Shown here: in pieces, positions 37,401-49,379 of the stretch | Position numbering within the stretch: position 1 is the stretch's first letter | Layout of the letters: each line of letters begins with the position of its first letter | Source: Liquidambar formosana | Lineage: Eukaryota > Streptophyta > Magnoliopsida > Saxifragales > Altingiaceae | Length of the DNA stretch: 64,000 nucleotides | Direction of reading: 5' to 3' | NCBI GenBank assembly: GCA_039720395.1 | Contig: JBBPBK010000109.1 | Span: 62,001 to 126,000 of the forward strand | Translations under genes and position numbers: made by a program | The notes under the pieces: model-generated | What the model was told of the DNA's origin: nothing | Databases searched by the model: none | The model's input: only the letters and a program-made list of their open reading frames with translations

Positions 37401-40400
37401 AAGAACCCTAATTTTCATTTTCCATAGTGATGGTAATCCTTGTTAACTTTCTTGTCCACCTTCCAAATTGAGTAGTTGACATGGCCAAACTAAACATATT
37501 GCTAAATATTCGCATGTGCTCTGTATCTTCATATTTCTAATACTGATTTTATTTTCCATACTAATGATAATCCTTGTTGCTTTCCAGTCCACCTTCCAAG
37601 TTGACATAAACAATCTAAACATAGCACCATGTTAAATATTCCCATGTGCTCTGTATCTTCATATTTCAAATTCTGTGCTGATTATCATTTAGAAGATAAC
37701 ACGAGTCCTCTGAATTTTTTGCATGGTAAGGTTCGGTAACTAGATGGTCAGCTGTGTCTCACAAACACAGACCAAGAACAGGGTATTGGTTGGTGAGACC
37801 TACAGGAGTTCTGAAAATCAACCTGTCTCCCTTGGGATCCACAAATTGCAAGTCGTAAGATACCATCATGATACTTCTTGGCTTTCTGAGTTATTTGGGT
37901 TGTGTACAAGGCCTGCCATTCTACATTAGGAAAGAGAAAATGTTAACCAGGAAATAAGGGGAAACAAAATAAAAATCACAAAATGCAATAGATCCCAAGG
38001 AAAACCGTGAAATTCATGTACGTGGAAAACCATCAACAAAAAAGAAACATCATCTGTCAGCTGTTCCAGCGTTTTAACAGCAATGATAGTTGAACCATAC
38101 AAGTGGGATTATTTAAATCCAGTCAAATCTGTTTAAATGGCACATTCACACATCAATTGTGTTAGAATTATTTGGTTCAGTTCTCGTCCATATCGTTCTT
38201 GTGATCGGGTGCATTTTATGTGCATGACTATGATAATATTGTTCCTATGAGACTAAGGTCCTCCTTTGAATCAGTTGTGAGCTTCATGCATGACACTAAA
38301 GAAATGAAAATCTGATTTTTGTAAATCAACCCAATTTGAAACTTGATGATCATGATAAGCAGCACAAATAAATACTTTCATATGCATAGCAGTAATTGGA
38401 TAAGGTGATTTCTCAATCATGTTTAGCTCGCATCTCATACTTGACTGAATGCATAGATACATGTCTAAGATTTTTAACTTAAAACAACAATCCGAATAAG
38501 GCTTCGCTAAGTGTAACGTTATATAAGTGAGATCTTAAAATACAGATCATGCAAGAGTTATGAAGATATAATTAGATTAAAGGACCATTGAAGATTGGTA
38601 TTAGAATTAATTTCTCATATTTACACAATGCACTCGTTGATAATAATGCCTTTCTCTGGGTCACACAAAGATGGAGCATTAATTCTATTTGCACAGGCTC
38701 TCCAGATGAATTAGCACCTATGGAATTCCTTTTGAAGCACAGATGTGCAAATGTTCAGAATATTGTTTTACATCCAGTGTGCCTCAATGACCTAGATCAC
38801 CCTTTTGATTTAGTAAGTACATTTATCATATTCATCATTCCACACACACACACAGATGACAGAACAATATGTTCCAATGTGAACTTGTGAAGCAAAAAGC
38901 ATCAATGAAACAAATAAATTGGCTGCTAACAGTTGTCTGTGTAGCAATGACCCAAAATAAATGAATCACAATAAATTAGAGGCTGTCTGACCATTGTAGG
39001 TACAGCATCAAATTCACAAACTAACCTGTTATACTAGATTTTGTTGTATCTGGACAACTCTGACTGGCTCCGTACTTGCGAAGTTCAGTCTTCTTGAACT
39101 CTGAAAAGTAAGCAACCATCATAAGTGTGCTAGGCTATAAAAGCTCGAAAAAAGAGCATGCTAGTGTGAGACATTTTAAAGCAGGGTAACCCAACATGTG
39201 GAGACACATGTGATGCTTGTATTCAAAGGAAAATATATCTTAAAAACAAAAGAGAGGGAGATAAGAGAGAAGAACAGGGAAAGCAATATGAGAAGTTAGG
39301 TTGTCCATTTAACCATATACGAAATCAGATATGATCCATTTATACAATTTTTTTTTTTTTTTTGATAAGGTAAATGTATGTATAGATAGAAAAGAAAGAG
39401 GGCTTTAACCCTCATACATGAGACATACAAGAGAAAGAGGGCAGAGGGCTTTAACCTTCTCACACCAGGAATATTGAATATATCATCCTGAACCACCTAA
39501 CCAGATATAAGTGAAAAACACTGACATATAATATCACATTGCAAATGCTGTACGAAAACTATTAATGCATGTAATTGGGCTAACCTCTTATAATTTTCTG
39601 TGACACGCTTGGTTTACTTGGGGGCACTTTATTCTTCTCTGCACTAGCCTTCCTATTTTCTAAAGAGAAAACAAAACTGAACTGTAAGAAAGCAACACTA
39701 CAAATGTGGGAAAAAAAAATGCTTTGTGAGTGTAAAATTGCAAAGCAAGGTGTTAAAAACATAACGAACAAGAATCAAAGGTGATACCAACAGAAATTGA
39801 AGTATTTCTGAACTTTTGTGCATGCAACAACCCAGATTTCTCAGTAATTTTCTTATCTCTTCCTTGAAAATTCAAATCAGACATAGGTTTATGATTTCCT
39901 TCGGGATCTCCAACATCAACAAGGTAAGCATCAAATGTCAATGTTTCACCAGATCCCACAACTTCATCTTTCTTCAAGAACCTGCTGTCCAAGAGTTTCT
40001 CGCAGTCATCATAAAGCAAGACCTGTGTACAGATCCAGCAAATAAGGAAGGAATGGAGAATATCAGAACAACGGAAAACAGACGTGTGATTCAAATAGAA
40101 ACCGATTGAAACCACATTCATTTTTTTTTTTTTTTTGCCCACAAAATTCAAAATTGAAAGTAATTAATGATTAAAAGAAGAAAATAAAAATCTTTTAAAA
40201 ATCTAGAATTCTCAGGTGAAATGAGCTTTTAGTTGACAGCATTATGATACAGTTATCTCCAGCCATCAAATATATCATATACTGAGAATTCATCTAGAAC
40301 CTTCAATGCATCGATTGGTAATTTAGTCCGCGATTTAGAAGTACTTTTCTCGCTTTTGAAAACTAATAATTGCTCGGATTTATCGCTCAAAAGCAAGATA

Positions 40401-40825
40401 CATACTTCTGAAATGCTAACTAAGAATGCCTTTAAGTGAAGCCATTCTGATGCAGTAATCTCTAACCTCCCAATACAGCATATACTGAGACCTCATCTAG
40501 ACTCTTTACTGCCTCATTTCGTTCGCATTTTAAAATTGCTTTTCTTGTTTCTGAAGACTAAAATTGCTTGAATTTTCGGATTTTCGCTTTCAAAAGTGAG
40601 AGAAAAGTACTTCTCGAAAATTCTAACCAAACAATACCAAAGTAAGGTCATTCTGAGCCTTAACCTAGCTCTAGCAAACATATAATGAGACCATCAGAGA
40701 GGGAGAGGAAGAAGAAATTGGAGTACCTTGTGACTGTGAAGCTCTAAGAGACCGTCTTGATAAACTTTGCGCTTCTGCTTGATGTGCTTTGTATAGGTTA
40801 CAGACCATCTCTTCGTATCCTCCAT
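31462..40825 (-). CDS. Protein with three DUF2439/ZGRF1-type domains
   Basis: Fourteen minus-strand exons: 40727-40825, 39788-40022, 39585-39659, 39026-39100, 37823-37920, 36823-37048, 35410-35507, 34750-34885, 34392-34481, 33997-34061, 33692-33909, 32144-32355, 31982-32029 and 31462-31646. Phases agree throughout, giving 619 aa. Start METs as MEDTKRWSVTYTKH. Module 1 (about residues 7-80) reads KVYQDGLLELHSHK/VLLYDDCEKLL with SRFLKKDEV and YLVDVGDPEG. Module 2 (162-240) has WQALYTTQITQKAKKYHDG and VMLYDASRKLLDSRFLKKDE. Module 3 (270-345) has WHALYTTQITQKAKKYHSG and YLVEVGEPW. The rest is Ser-rich and unrecognised. The module occurs in yeast Mte1, fission yeast Dbl2 and human ZGRF1, which act with DNA-repair helicases, so a nuclear repair or recombination role is inferred. 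The helicase part of ZGRF1 is absent. Intron 12 has a GC donor (G|GCAAGT). Junction 6/7 is the least certain. Confidence 0.85.
39350..39460 (-). mobile_element. 5'-truncated LINE (L1-type) tail
   Basis: A T-run followed by TGATAAGGTAAATGTATG and TTTAACCCTCATACATGAGAC, matching the minus-strand LINE tail at 15510-15605. It lies in intron 3 of the DUF2439 gene. Confidence 0.6.
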
Positions 40826-41012
40826 GGCTGCCTACACATCTCTCTTCGCAATTTCGAAAGTCTCTATTCAAAACGATTCGATGAAAATTTTCTAACGGCG
40901 GGAATCCGAAATATATGTAGCCGATATTTGGGAATCGGAATTTGGGTGGCTAGCAGGGCAAAACGATTCGTTTTGAGAAAAGGGGGATTCTAGGCCATTT
41001 TCCTTTTTGTCT

Positions 41013-41021
41013 TTTTTTTAA
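41013..41021. repeat. Left 9-bp target-site duplication of the MULE
   Basis: TTTTTTTAA directly precedes the element end GGGAAAATT and is repeated at 50095-50103 directly after the other end. Nine bases is the Mutator-superfamily length. The T-rich sequence makes a chance match easier than usual, but the final AA and exact placement at both ends support it. Confidence 0.75.
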
Positions 41022-41135
41022 GGGAAAATTAGCAATAACCACTATTAGGGATATGACTTTAGTGAAAAACCCTACGTTAGATTTAGTAATTTAATAACCC
41101 CTTTTATTAAGATGTTATTTGCGGTAAGGTAAAAA
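41022..41135 (+). repeat. MULE left terminal inverted repeat
   Basis: The imperfect inverted partner of about 49975-50094. Best-matching blocks are the first 24 bases and TTTAGTGAAAAACCC (from about 41058). The inner boundary is estimated by eye. Confidence 0.65.
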
Positions 41136-41891
41136 CGTGGTTTTTTGTACCAGATTTACCCTTTTATTTTGACATTTTGGTATTATGTGTGCAGCAGATA
41201 TGGAAAACCCTTTTTCCATTTGAAGAGAAAAACCGTAACCGTTTTTTAGGGGATTTGATTTCGTGGGAGAGATATTTGGTTACATTATGTTTCTCTCTCT
41301 ACAATCCAGCGCAGGAGGTGGAAATTCAAATTTGTTTTTCCAATTTTTGGCGCTTTTCAAGTGGTTGCAAGAGATTTCGTTTGGCTTCGAAGATGTTCGT
41401 CGTTTCTTCTTTGCAGATCGTTTTCTTAGTTTTCCGGTGAATGTTTGGTGATTATATTGTTGATTTTGGAGGGAAGGTACGAAGTATTGCATCGAGTGGT
41501 GGTTGTTGAAAAGTGCGGGGGTTTGGTGTGGATTTTCGGTATACGGGATTCAGCTGCTGTACATGTAAGTTATGAGAGTTTTTACATGTTTAATGGAGTT
41601 TCATTTGAGATTGGCGTGAGTTTTGTACTAGGAAGTTAGCATTTGTGGATGTGTGTTGTTTTTGTTGTCGAAGGAAGGAAGTGGATCTTTAATTTTCCGA
41701 AAGAACAGTATCTTGATACTGTCTACTGTTATTATATGTATATTTATACATGAGTAGAGAAGTGGTACTGTAGGTAGAATGAAGGACATGCTGTTTTTAT
41801 GGTTTTAGTATATGAGTTGTGTTTTTTATATGTACATAATTAATTGATATTGTGTGTTTATTTATACAGGTTAATAGGTAGTTGATTTGCA

Positions 41892-44211
41892 ATGGATGAG
41901 AACATATGTTTAATGTGTACTTTTGCTGGAAGGACGGCTGTTATGCCTGTAGGTGCACACACATCGTTTGATGATATTCAGGGGTTTGTTATATCGAAAT
42001 GGAGGAGTTTGAGGCCAAGTATGGTTGGGCTGTTTTATTCTCTTCCTAGTCATACGAAAATTATGATTGACAATGATATTGATGTAAGGACAATGTTATC
42101 AATTGGAAGGCGTATGCACATGTTTCAATTTGATATTGAGGTGGTAGATAATGGTTGCATGGTGGGGGGAGGCGAAGCCTTGAATATTTGTAATAGTGAA
42201 GTTGTGGGGGGAGATTTCGATGATATGGAAATTGATTTGTTACCCTCTTTTTGTTCGCACGAGGAGCGGACTTTGCTTAGTGCTAGTTGGGCACACTTGA
42301 TAAAGAATGTGGGTCAGTGTTTCAAAGATGGTGCTAAAGGATTTAGCGTTGCGTTGCGCAAATTTTCAGTTGAAAATGGATTTAATTATGATTTTGTGAG
42401 GAATGAACCGGATAGAGTAACGGCTGTATGTAGGTTGAAGGAGCGGAGGGGTTGCGAGTGGCGAGTGCATGCACGCATGGAGCATGCAAACGGGTGGTTC
42501 TACATACGTCAACTGAACAATGTTCACACATGTGGGGCAGCTGTTCGAACAACAAAGCATAGTAGGATGGGTTCTGACATTGTTTCGTCTGAGATGGTAG
42601 AGGTTGTGCGTGACAAGCCGCTATTGAGTGCTGTTGAAGTTCGAAGGGATTTTAAAAGAAAGTATGGGCTGGATATATCGTACACCAATGCGTGGATGGG
42701 TATTGAGAAGGCGCGGAATTGTTTGTATGGTGATAACTCTGAGTCATTTGATCAACTGCGTTGGTTCATTGAGGAGTCAATGAGGACTAATCCGGGTAGC
42801 AAACTTGTTTTGGATATGGATGAATGTAGTAGTCGTTTTAAGAGGTTTTTTGCTTGTTTCTATGCATGTATTCATGGCTTCACATATTGTCGACCAATGT
42901 TGTTTGTGGATGGTACCTTTTTGAAAAGTAGGTACAAAGGGCAATTGCTAGCTGCGACGGCAAAGGATGGGAACCAAGGTATGTTTTATGGTGTTAATGT
43001 TGTTCAATGTAATTGAATTTTAAAGTGTAAGAGTGAGTTGTCCATGTTCAATGAGATTGCATGATAGTACTGTATGTTGGTGCTGTTTCATATTCATTTT
43101 TGAAAGACTGAGACAGTAATGTGATACGGTTACATGAGTTATTGATTGATTACGTTGTTCAACATTTGCAGGGCTTTTCCCTTTGGCGTTTGTTGTGGTT
43201 GATGCTGAGTCGGAAGATAATTGGAGATGGTTTTTTGAGAATTTGCGCGAAATTGTAGGGGATGCGAGGCAAATCACGTTTATTTCAGATCGGAACAATG
43301 GCTTGAAGTCGGCGCTGCCAAGAGTATTTCCTACAGCATACCATGCCTATTGCCTCCATCATTTGAAGATGAATTTGCGAGATAAGGTTAGGGGTCATAA
43401 ATCATTTAAGGATCGAATGGTGTTTTTATTTCGTGAATGTGCATATGCTCCTACCGAGCATAAATTTGAGGAGAAGTTGTCTGAGTTGTTGGCTGAAGGG
43501 AAGGAACAAGTGCAATTTTTCCTTAATGATTGTCCTTTCCAATGTTGGGCGAACGCGTACTTCCAAGGGCAGCGTTATGGCGAGATGTGTTCTAATGTTG
43601 CTGAATCGTTTAATGCATGGATTAAGGAAGCTCGTTTCCTCCCTATTACAAACATGGTTGATTTGATTAGATCCCAGATTATGGCGCAAATGTGCAATAG
43701 GAGGTTGGAAGCAGACTCTTGGAATACTGTATTATGCCCAAAGATGGACGAGAGGTTGGGTGAAGAGTTGGATAAGGGAAGAACATGGAGGGTTAGCATG
43801 TCCAGTGATAGTGTGTTTGAGGTTCATTCGTACCCATCTGTTACTGTTGACATTTTAAATTGCACGTGTACTTGTTATCAGTGGCAGATAAATGGGTTTC
43901 CATGCTCGCATGCTGCTGTAGCAATTCAGGCAAGTGGTGGTGACATTAATGACTATGTGGAGGATTACTTTTACACATCTTCATTTCGTGAAGCTTACTC
44001 TCAACCTATTCATCCCATTTCTACGGCTCTAAAAGCGGGAGTGAGTGAGGAAAATGGCGAATTTGTACTTCCACCCAACACAAGACGGCCTGCGGGTAGA
44101 CCAAAGAATAGAAGGATACCTTCTAGAGGAGAGAAGATAAGGCAAATCAAATGTGGTAGATGTGGAAGGCTTGGAACTCATAATAAGAAGACATGTCAAG
44201 AACCTATGTAG
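41892..44211 (+). CDS. MULE transposase (mudrA-like)
   Basis: Two exons, 41892-42978 and 43172-44211, with a 193-base GT-AG intron (NQ/GLFPLAF), giving 708 aa without stops. The N-terminal half has a CRLKERRGCEWRVHA...VHTC zinc-binding DNA-binding module (about residues 175-215). The MULE DDE domain supplies Asp340 (FVDGTFLK), Asp402 (ISDRNNGLKSAL) and Glu507 (SNVAESFNAWI). A SWIM zinc finger (CTCTCYQWQINGFPCSH, about 593-609) follows, and a C-terminal zinc knuckle CGRCGRLGTHNKKTC lies just before the stop. The first 100 residues (starting MDENICLMCTFAGRT) look like the PB1-like N-terminus seen in many plant MULE proteins. It should bind the terminal repeats and catalyse cut-and-paste transposition in the nucleus. 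All catalytic residues are present. Start is the first ATG after a likely leader-intron acceptor (TATACAG, 41866-41872). Confidence 0.95.
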
Positions 44212-44938
44212 CATTTGGTTGTGTTTGGTTTTTTTTGTTGTTAGTAGTTTTCAATGTTTTTGACATGTGAAGAACCTATATGGCATATGTTTTTGAAATT
44301 TTTTTAAGGCAAATTGTTACACTTTGGAAGATATGATTTCACGATATATATATATATATATATGATGAGAATGAATACGGATTAATTGCTAATTCAAATT
44401 GCAACAGGATAGTGATACTGTCCATAACGTATAATAGCAAACAGCACCAATGTCAATTTGCTATGCAATTGTGACTGCCATGTTTTTTGGTAATTGGATT
44501 TAAGTGAAAATGATGTTCATTTGAAATGATCCTATTATGCTATTACTTATTTGTAGTGGACACATTAATATGATTGGGGTAGTCAATTGTTGGGCCTTAG
44601 TTGAGTTCCCCTGGTTTTTTTTTACTTTCCAACAGTAAAGTGGTGCTGTTCGTTTAAAGTGGTGCTGTTCGTTTAACGCTGGTTATAAAATTTCCCCATG
44701 AGAAGTATTGCGAGGAATTAACATGTTGGCAACATTTTCCAAATCAGCATTCATTTAATTTGGCAAGTTTGTGCACAATTGAAACCATATAACAGTAAAT
44801 TTGGATTGTTATTATTGGAGAAAAAAAATTAAAAAAAGCTGTAATTAGTGAACTATATGTTCACCCATGTCCACAAATGAATTTGAAATAGACTGTTTAT
44901 AATTTCAGCCAAACAATGTATTTGTATACATCTCGAGT
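44212..44938. other. Convergent spacer inside the MULE
   Basis: Non-coding DNA between the stop codons of the two MULE genes. It contains an (AT)n run at about 44345-44364 and two copies of the AACAG-N10-CTGTT dyad (44403-44422 with one mismatch, and 44631-44650 exact), plus a partial echo of the latter at 44655-44670. Confidence 0.7.
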
Positions 44939-47900
44939 TTACTTTCTCTTTGCCCCTTTTCTTTTTGGATATGCAATGGAGAGTGGCTTGACAAGGATTG
45001 CATCGCCCTCTTTTGGAGTGGTTGTTTGCCTTTCCCAGTTTGGATTCCATGACCGTTCACCATCAAAAATGATTTCTTGGATGATGTCCCTTCTAAAGCT
45101 TTGAACTTCTTTTATAGTCATTGTTTGTGTAATGTTCAGCCCGTAGGAGTAATCAAGAATGAGGTTGCATACAATGATTCCACAGTCGAGTCTACAAAAA
45201 ACAATGATACAATGAGATGTGTTGATGAATATTTGTTTGTAAATTGTTGACAGTGTCATAATACTGTTCCATGAAATGTATAGAATCAAACGAATTAGTA
45301 GTGAAATACTCACGAGTATTCGCTTTGTTGGGGTGTATTCTCTACAGATTCAACCTCAACATCTTCACCTTGATTGTCTTGTAGCCCCATTTGGTGTACA
45401 TACTCAGCCTGACAATAGTTGGATAATATTAGAATGTGGTAATTGTAAGATTTGTTACTAAGTAGAATTGTGGGTATGTGTATTTTATTACCACTTTTTT
45501 TGCTTTATTGTAGTGGTTGTCTTCAATTACTTCTTTTATAGATCTGCAATTTGTAAACACATACTCAGCACACACATATTTAATTATGATATGTTGTTTG
45601 CAAGTATTTTTTGCTTCATAATTACCAAGCTTGTGGTTGGAATGTAGTATGTGAGCTTTCTTTCCTTTGTGTCAGATGTTACAATTGTTCCATATGCATC
45701 GATGACCTGCAAATTATTAAGTCAAAGCTAGGTTCATATTTAATGTGGTCATTTAGATATGTTTCTTTTGATTAAAGTATTTGTCAACAGGGTAGTGGTG
45801 CTGTTAGTAATAGGAAATTGTGCTGTTGACACATACGTTAACAGTAAATTGTGCTGTTAGCAGAAAATACTCGTGCAACAGTAAAGTGGTGCTGTTAACA
45901 ATATGCATAAAAAAAACAATGAAAAACATTAAGTTGGTGATGTTAAAACATTTTTTTGAACAACAGTAATGTGATTTGGTTTATGCAAAAATTAACTAGG
46001 GAAACGAAAATGATACTCTATTCTTACATTCCCACTTGTATCGCCTTCAACGAGTAGTTGCCTGATGTCTTTTAGTTGGACTATATTGGAAGCATTTGAT
46101 GAACGCCAAATCGTTGCACTGCATGTATGAAAGACTATTAGTATTATCATATTGGTGTGACTAGAATATATGGATTTGTGTTGAAAGATATTGCATAAAC
46201 TATTACTTGGAGAATTCATTTTCAAACATTTGTTTTACTCTTTGCACTTCTTCATTTGTCAGCAACTTTGATACTGGACTTCGAATGGGGAAAGTGAGTT
46301 GTATACCATCTGCATGGGATGGTATTTTGTCGACGAAGTCATCCACATCAATTGCATCATCATCTGCAACTTGGTCTCCCATTTTTTTGCCTTCTTTATT
46401 TGTTGCTTTTTTAGTCTCCTTCCCCTTTTTGCTTGTTTCATAGGTGTACTCAGGTTTCTTGCTATCTTTTCGTGTGCCTTGTTTGGATTTGACACGCTTA
46501 GCAAGAGAGGAAGGAGTTGGTGGCTTTTTGGGTGCACGCGATGTTTTCTTCACTTCCTTTGGCTTTTGGGCCACATTTTGAAACGCCTGGGTGATGTTGT
46601 GCACGTTGAATTCCATGGTGTCATCACCCAAATCATCCTTCAAAACAGCAATGTGATTATGTTATGACCAAAAAATATACCAACAGTATAATGGTGCGGT
46701 TAGTGTGAAAACATACTACCAACAGTAAAAGGGTGCTGTTATATGTAAAACACAATTGCAGAAATTAACAACATCTACTATAATCATTTAATAACAGTAA
46801 AGTGAAATGTTTTATGCCTTTTTGCTTTGCAATTCTTCTAGAGCTGCTTCGTATTTTTTTTGGATCTCGAGCAGCTGTGTTTGTAGCTTTGAACTCTACA
46901 ATTGTAGGTCTTCTACTTGTTTATCCTTTGCAGCCCCTTCTTTTTGCAGTTCTTCAACCCTCATGCTGAGTTGGGCAATCAAATCATCCTTTGTCTTTGT
47001 TGGGTCTTCCTTGTCATGTTCAAGGTCAGGGGGGTTGGCAAATTTGCCTATGTTATGCATGGTTGTTTCAAGCTCCTCATCCCCAACTTCTTCATCATTT
47101 TCATCACTACCAGATCCACTTTCATCATCCCTAGCTTCTTCTTCCTCACTTTGGTCATTTTGACCTTCTTGCTCATCAACATCTTCTTCTTCTTCAACTG
47201 TTTCATCAGGGGCAGCAGTGTGTTGGCGTTCGCGCCCCAATTTCAGTGTTTGGCTTTTTACATTGAAAAGCCTGCCTTCTCTTTTGCTGTACTCGATCTC
47301 ACCACCATATACCTGAACATGAAAAGAAAATGGTAAAGAACTTATTTGATTTTGTCATATACAACACAGTTTTGAAATTTCATTCAGTTTTAATGAGTTA
47401 ACAGTACCAGTGTACTGTTGGTAGTGTAAGTTTAATGCAGTTTCATTGGCATAACAGTACCAGTGTACTGTTGGTGGTGTAGTTCATTTTACATATATAT
47501 GTAGTGCAACAGTACCATTATACTGTGCTCAGTTAATAATATGTGTATGTGTAACAGTATATTGATACTGTTTGTAGTTAAAAAAACATTAATAATATTT
47601 AAATAGTACTTTGGGTCTGTTGATATTAAATGTTAGTGTGATGCCGTGTTTGTGACCAGTACAAAACTTTAAGAATTATCTGTTACCTCATCACTTGGTA
47701 GGGTCTGAAGGGTAATGTTTCCCATGGCCTTTGTGAGCTTTCCGAGGTTCCATTTGACAAACCTTGGAATTGATTTTTGGTTCATTGGTTTTAGTATTGT
47801 GCTGTGCTCGCAAAGCCAATACTGTATCAATACATAAGACACAAAATGTTAGTTGAGAGTCATAATTATTCATATTCAAATGAATTTAATGTAAATAGTT

Positions 47901-49379
47901 TGTGTTGGTTGCTTACCAATAGGGCAATCACACATCCGGTAACATTTTTTGGAATGCTGTGTGATTTTTGGATGGAAGCTTCCAAATAGTTCTTTATAGC
48001 ACTTGGCCAATCATAGGTTTTCATGGCATCCAGGTCTTCCACATATTTTACATATGACCAGCTGAGGTTTGTGCCTGATGTAGTGAAGAATACAGTAACA
48101 AAGGCATACAAGCATAACAGCCGGGCAACATCCTCGTTGTTGTCTTTACCTTGCTCATTCATTGATTCCTTAATAAGCTTTTCTATCGAAGATGGAGTTA
48201 GTCTAGGCACACCCTTACACATGCGATCAACCAGCTGTTGATTGGGCTTTAGGACACGCCCCAAGGTAATTGGCTCTGTACCTTCATGGATGCCAAATAT
48301 GAGGGAGAAGTCACTGGTCCTCAATTTTAGGAGTTTTTGGCCTATTTCGAAAGCTGTGTAGTTGGGTGTGTAGGTTTGTATGATTTTGATAACATCTTTG
48401 TCATGTTTTTTTAGGCATTTAGTTTTCACTTTGGCATCTATAAAAGGTTGGAAGAAACCCCAAAAAGGGGTTCTTTTCAGCTCAACTTTGTGCCTTTCCT
48501 CCAATGTAATGTTCTTTATCAACCGTTTCACAGCTAGAAGGTTGCATCGCATTTGGTTGGAACTTGATGTCCTCCGTTTCTTTTGTTGGCTTGTGCTGCC
48601 AACATCTGAACTAGTTTCTGATTATCAATTGCATATGTCAAAAATATGTCAACTATAGTACATTACACAGCACCACTTCACTTTTGCATATATATAAACA
48701 GTTTCAGTTTAATGTTGATAGAAACTAAACAATATTACACTAATAAGGAAGAAGTAATTCGCAACAGTAAATCGACACGGATTTGGTTGAATCTCTATCA
48801 CTTTAAAGCAACTAACAGTACCATTTTAATGAGCAAACACAGTATCACATAATTGCTAAACTACCAATACGAGTAATAAAAATTGTATGAAGAGAACAGT
48901 ATGGTGATGCTGTTGTACATTTGAAATTTGAGTACAATAGGGTTAATGTAATGGTGATATATGAACAAACAGTACCAAGATTCGGTTGGAGCAATTTTCT
49001 ACATAAAAACCACAAGCAGAGGTGAAGACATGAAATATTAATATAAAACAGTAAAACGGTGCTGTTCGTAGCATGAAAATGGACAGTTCTAAATTTGTTA
49101 AACATGTTTGTCGATTCGTGGTCTCCAACAGAACCAGTACACAGTTGAATCCATATTTTATTCATGTCCACACAGGAATCGATAAAAAATGGGGTCGATT
49201 TGTGGTCCCCAACATTAGCAATAGACAGTTGAATCCCTATTTTATTGAGGGAAATTTTGACAAATTGGGTGGATTTGTGGTCCCCAACAGCAGCAATACA
49301 CAGTTAAATCCATTTTTTATCAACGCAATATTGACCAAATGGGTCGATTTGTGGTTTTCAACAGGACCAATATACAGTT
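44403..49379. repeat. Dispersed 20-bp dyad AACAG-N10-CTGTT in MULE non-coding DNA
   Basis: Exact copies at 44631, 45786, 45877, 46721, 47400, 47453, 47553, 48895 and 49047 (each 20 bp from that start). One-mismatch copies at 41705, 44403, 46682, 47508 and 48968. Array variants with a CAGTT right half at 49127, 49286 and 49360, and a weaker one at 49211. Several have longer perfect arms, for example AACAGTAC-CAGT-GTACTGTT at 47400 and 47453. A 19-base relative lies at 45840 and a two-mismatch copy at 43112 in the transposase intron. None falls in a coding exon. Confidence 0.88.

Noticed and set aside
42979..43016. Transposase ending at 43018 as a truncated protein
   Set aside because: A GT donor at 42979 and GCAG acceptor at 43171 restore NQ/GLFPLAFVVVDAE, the expected continuous MULE domain, so it is one gene with an intron.
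46807..47336. Plus-strand frames rich in Ser/Cys/Phe opposite the MULE protease gene
   Set aside because: Antisense of the acidic EEE/DDE-rich linker of the Ulp1-like gene.
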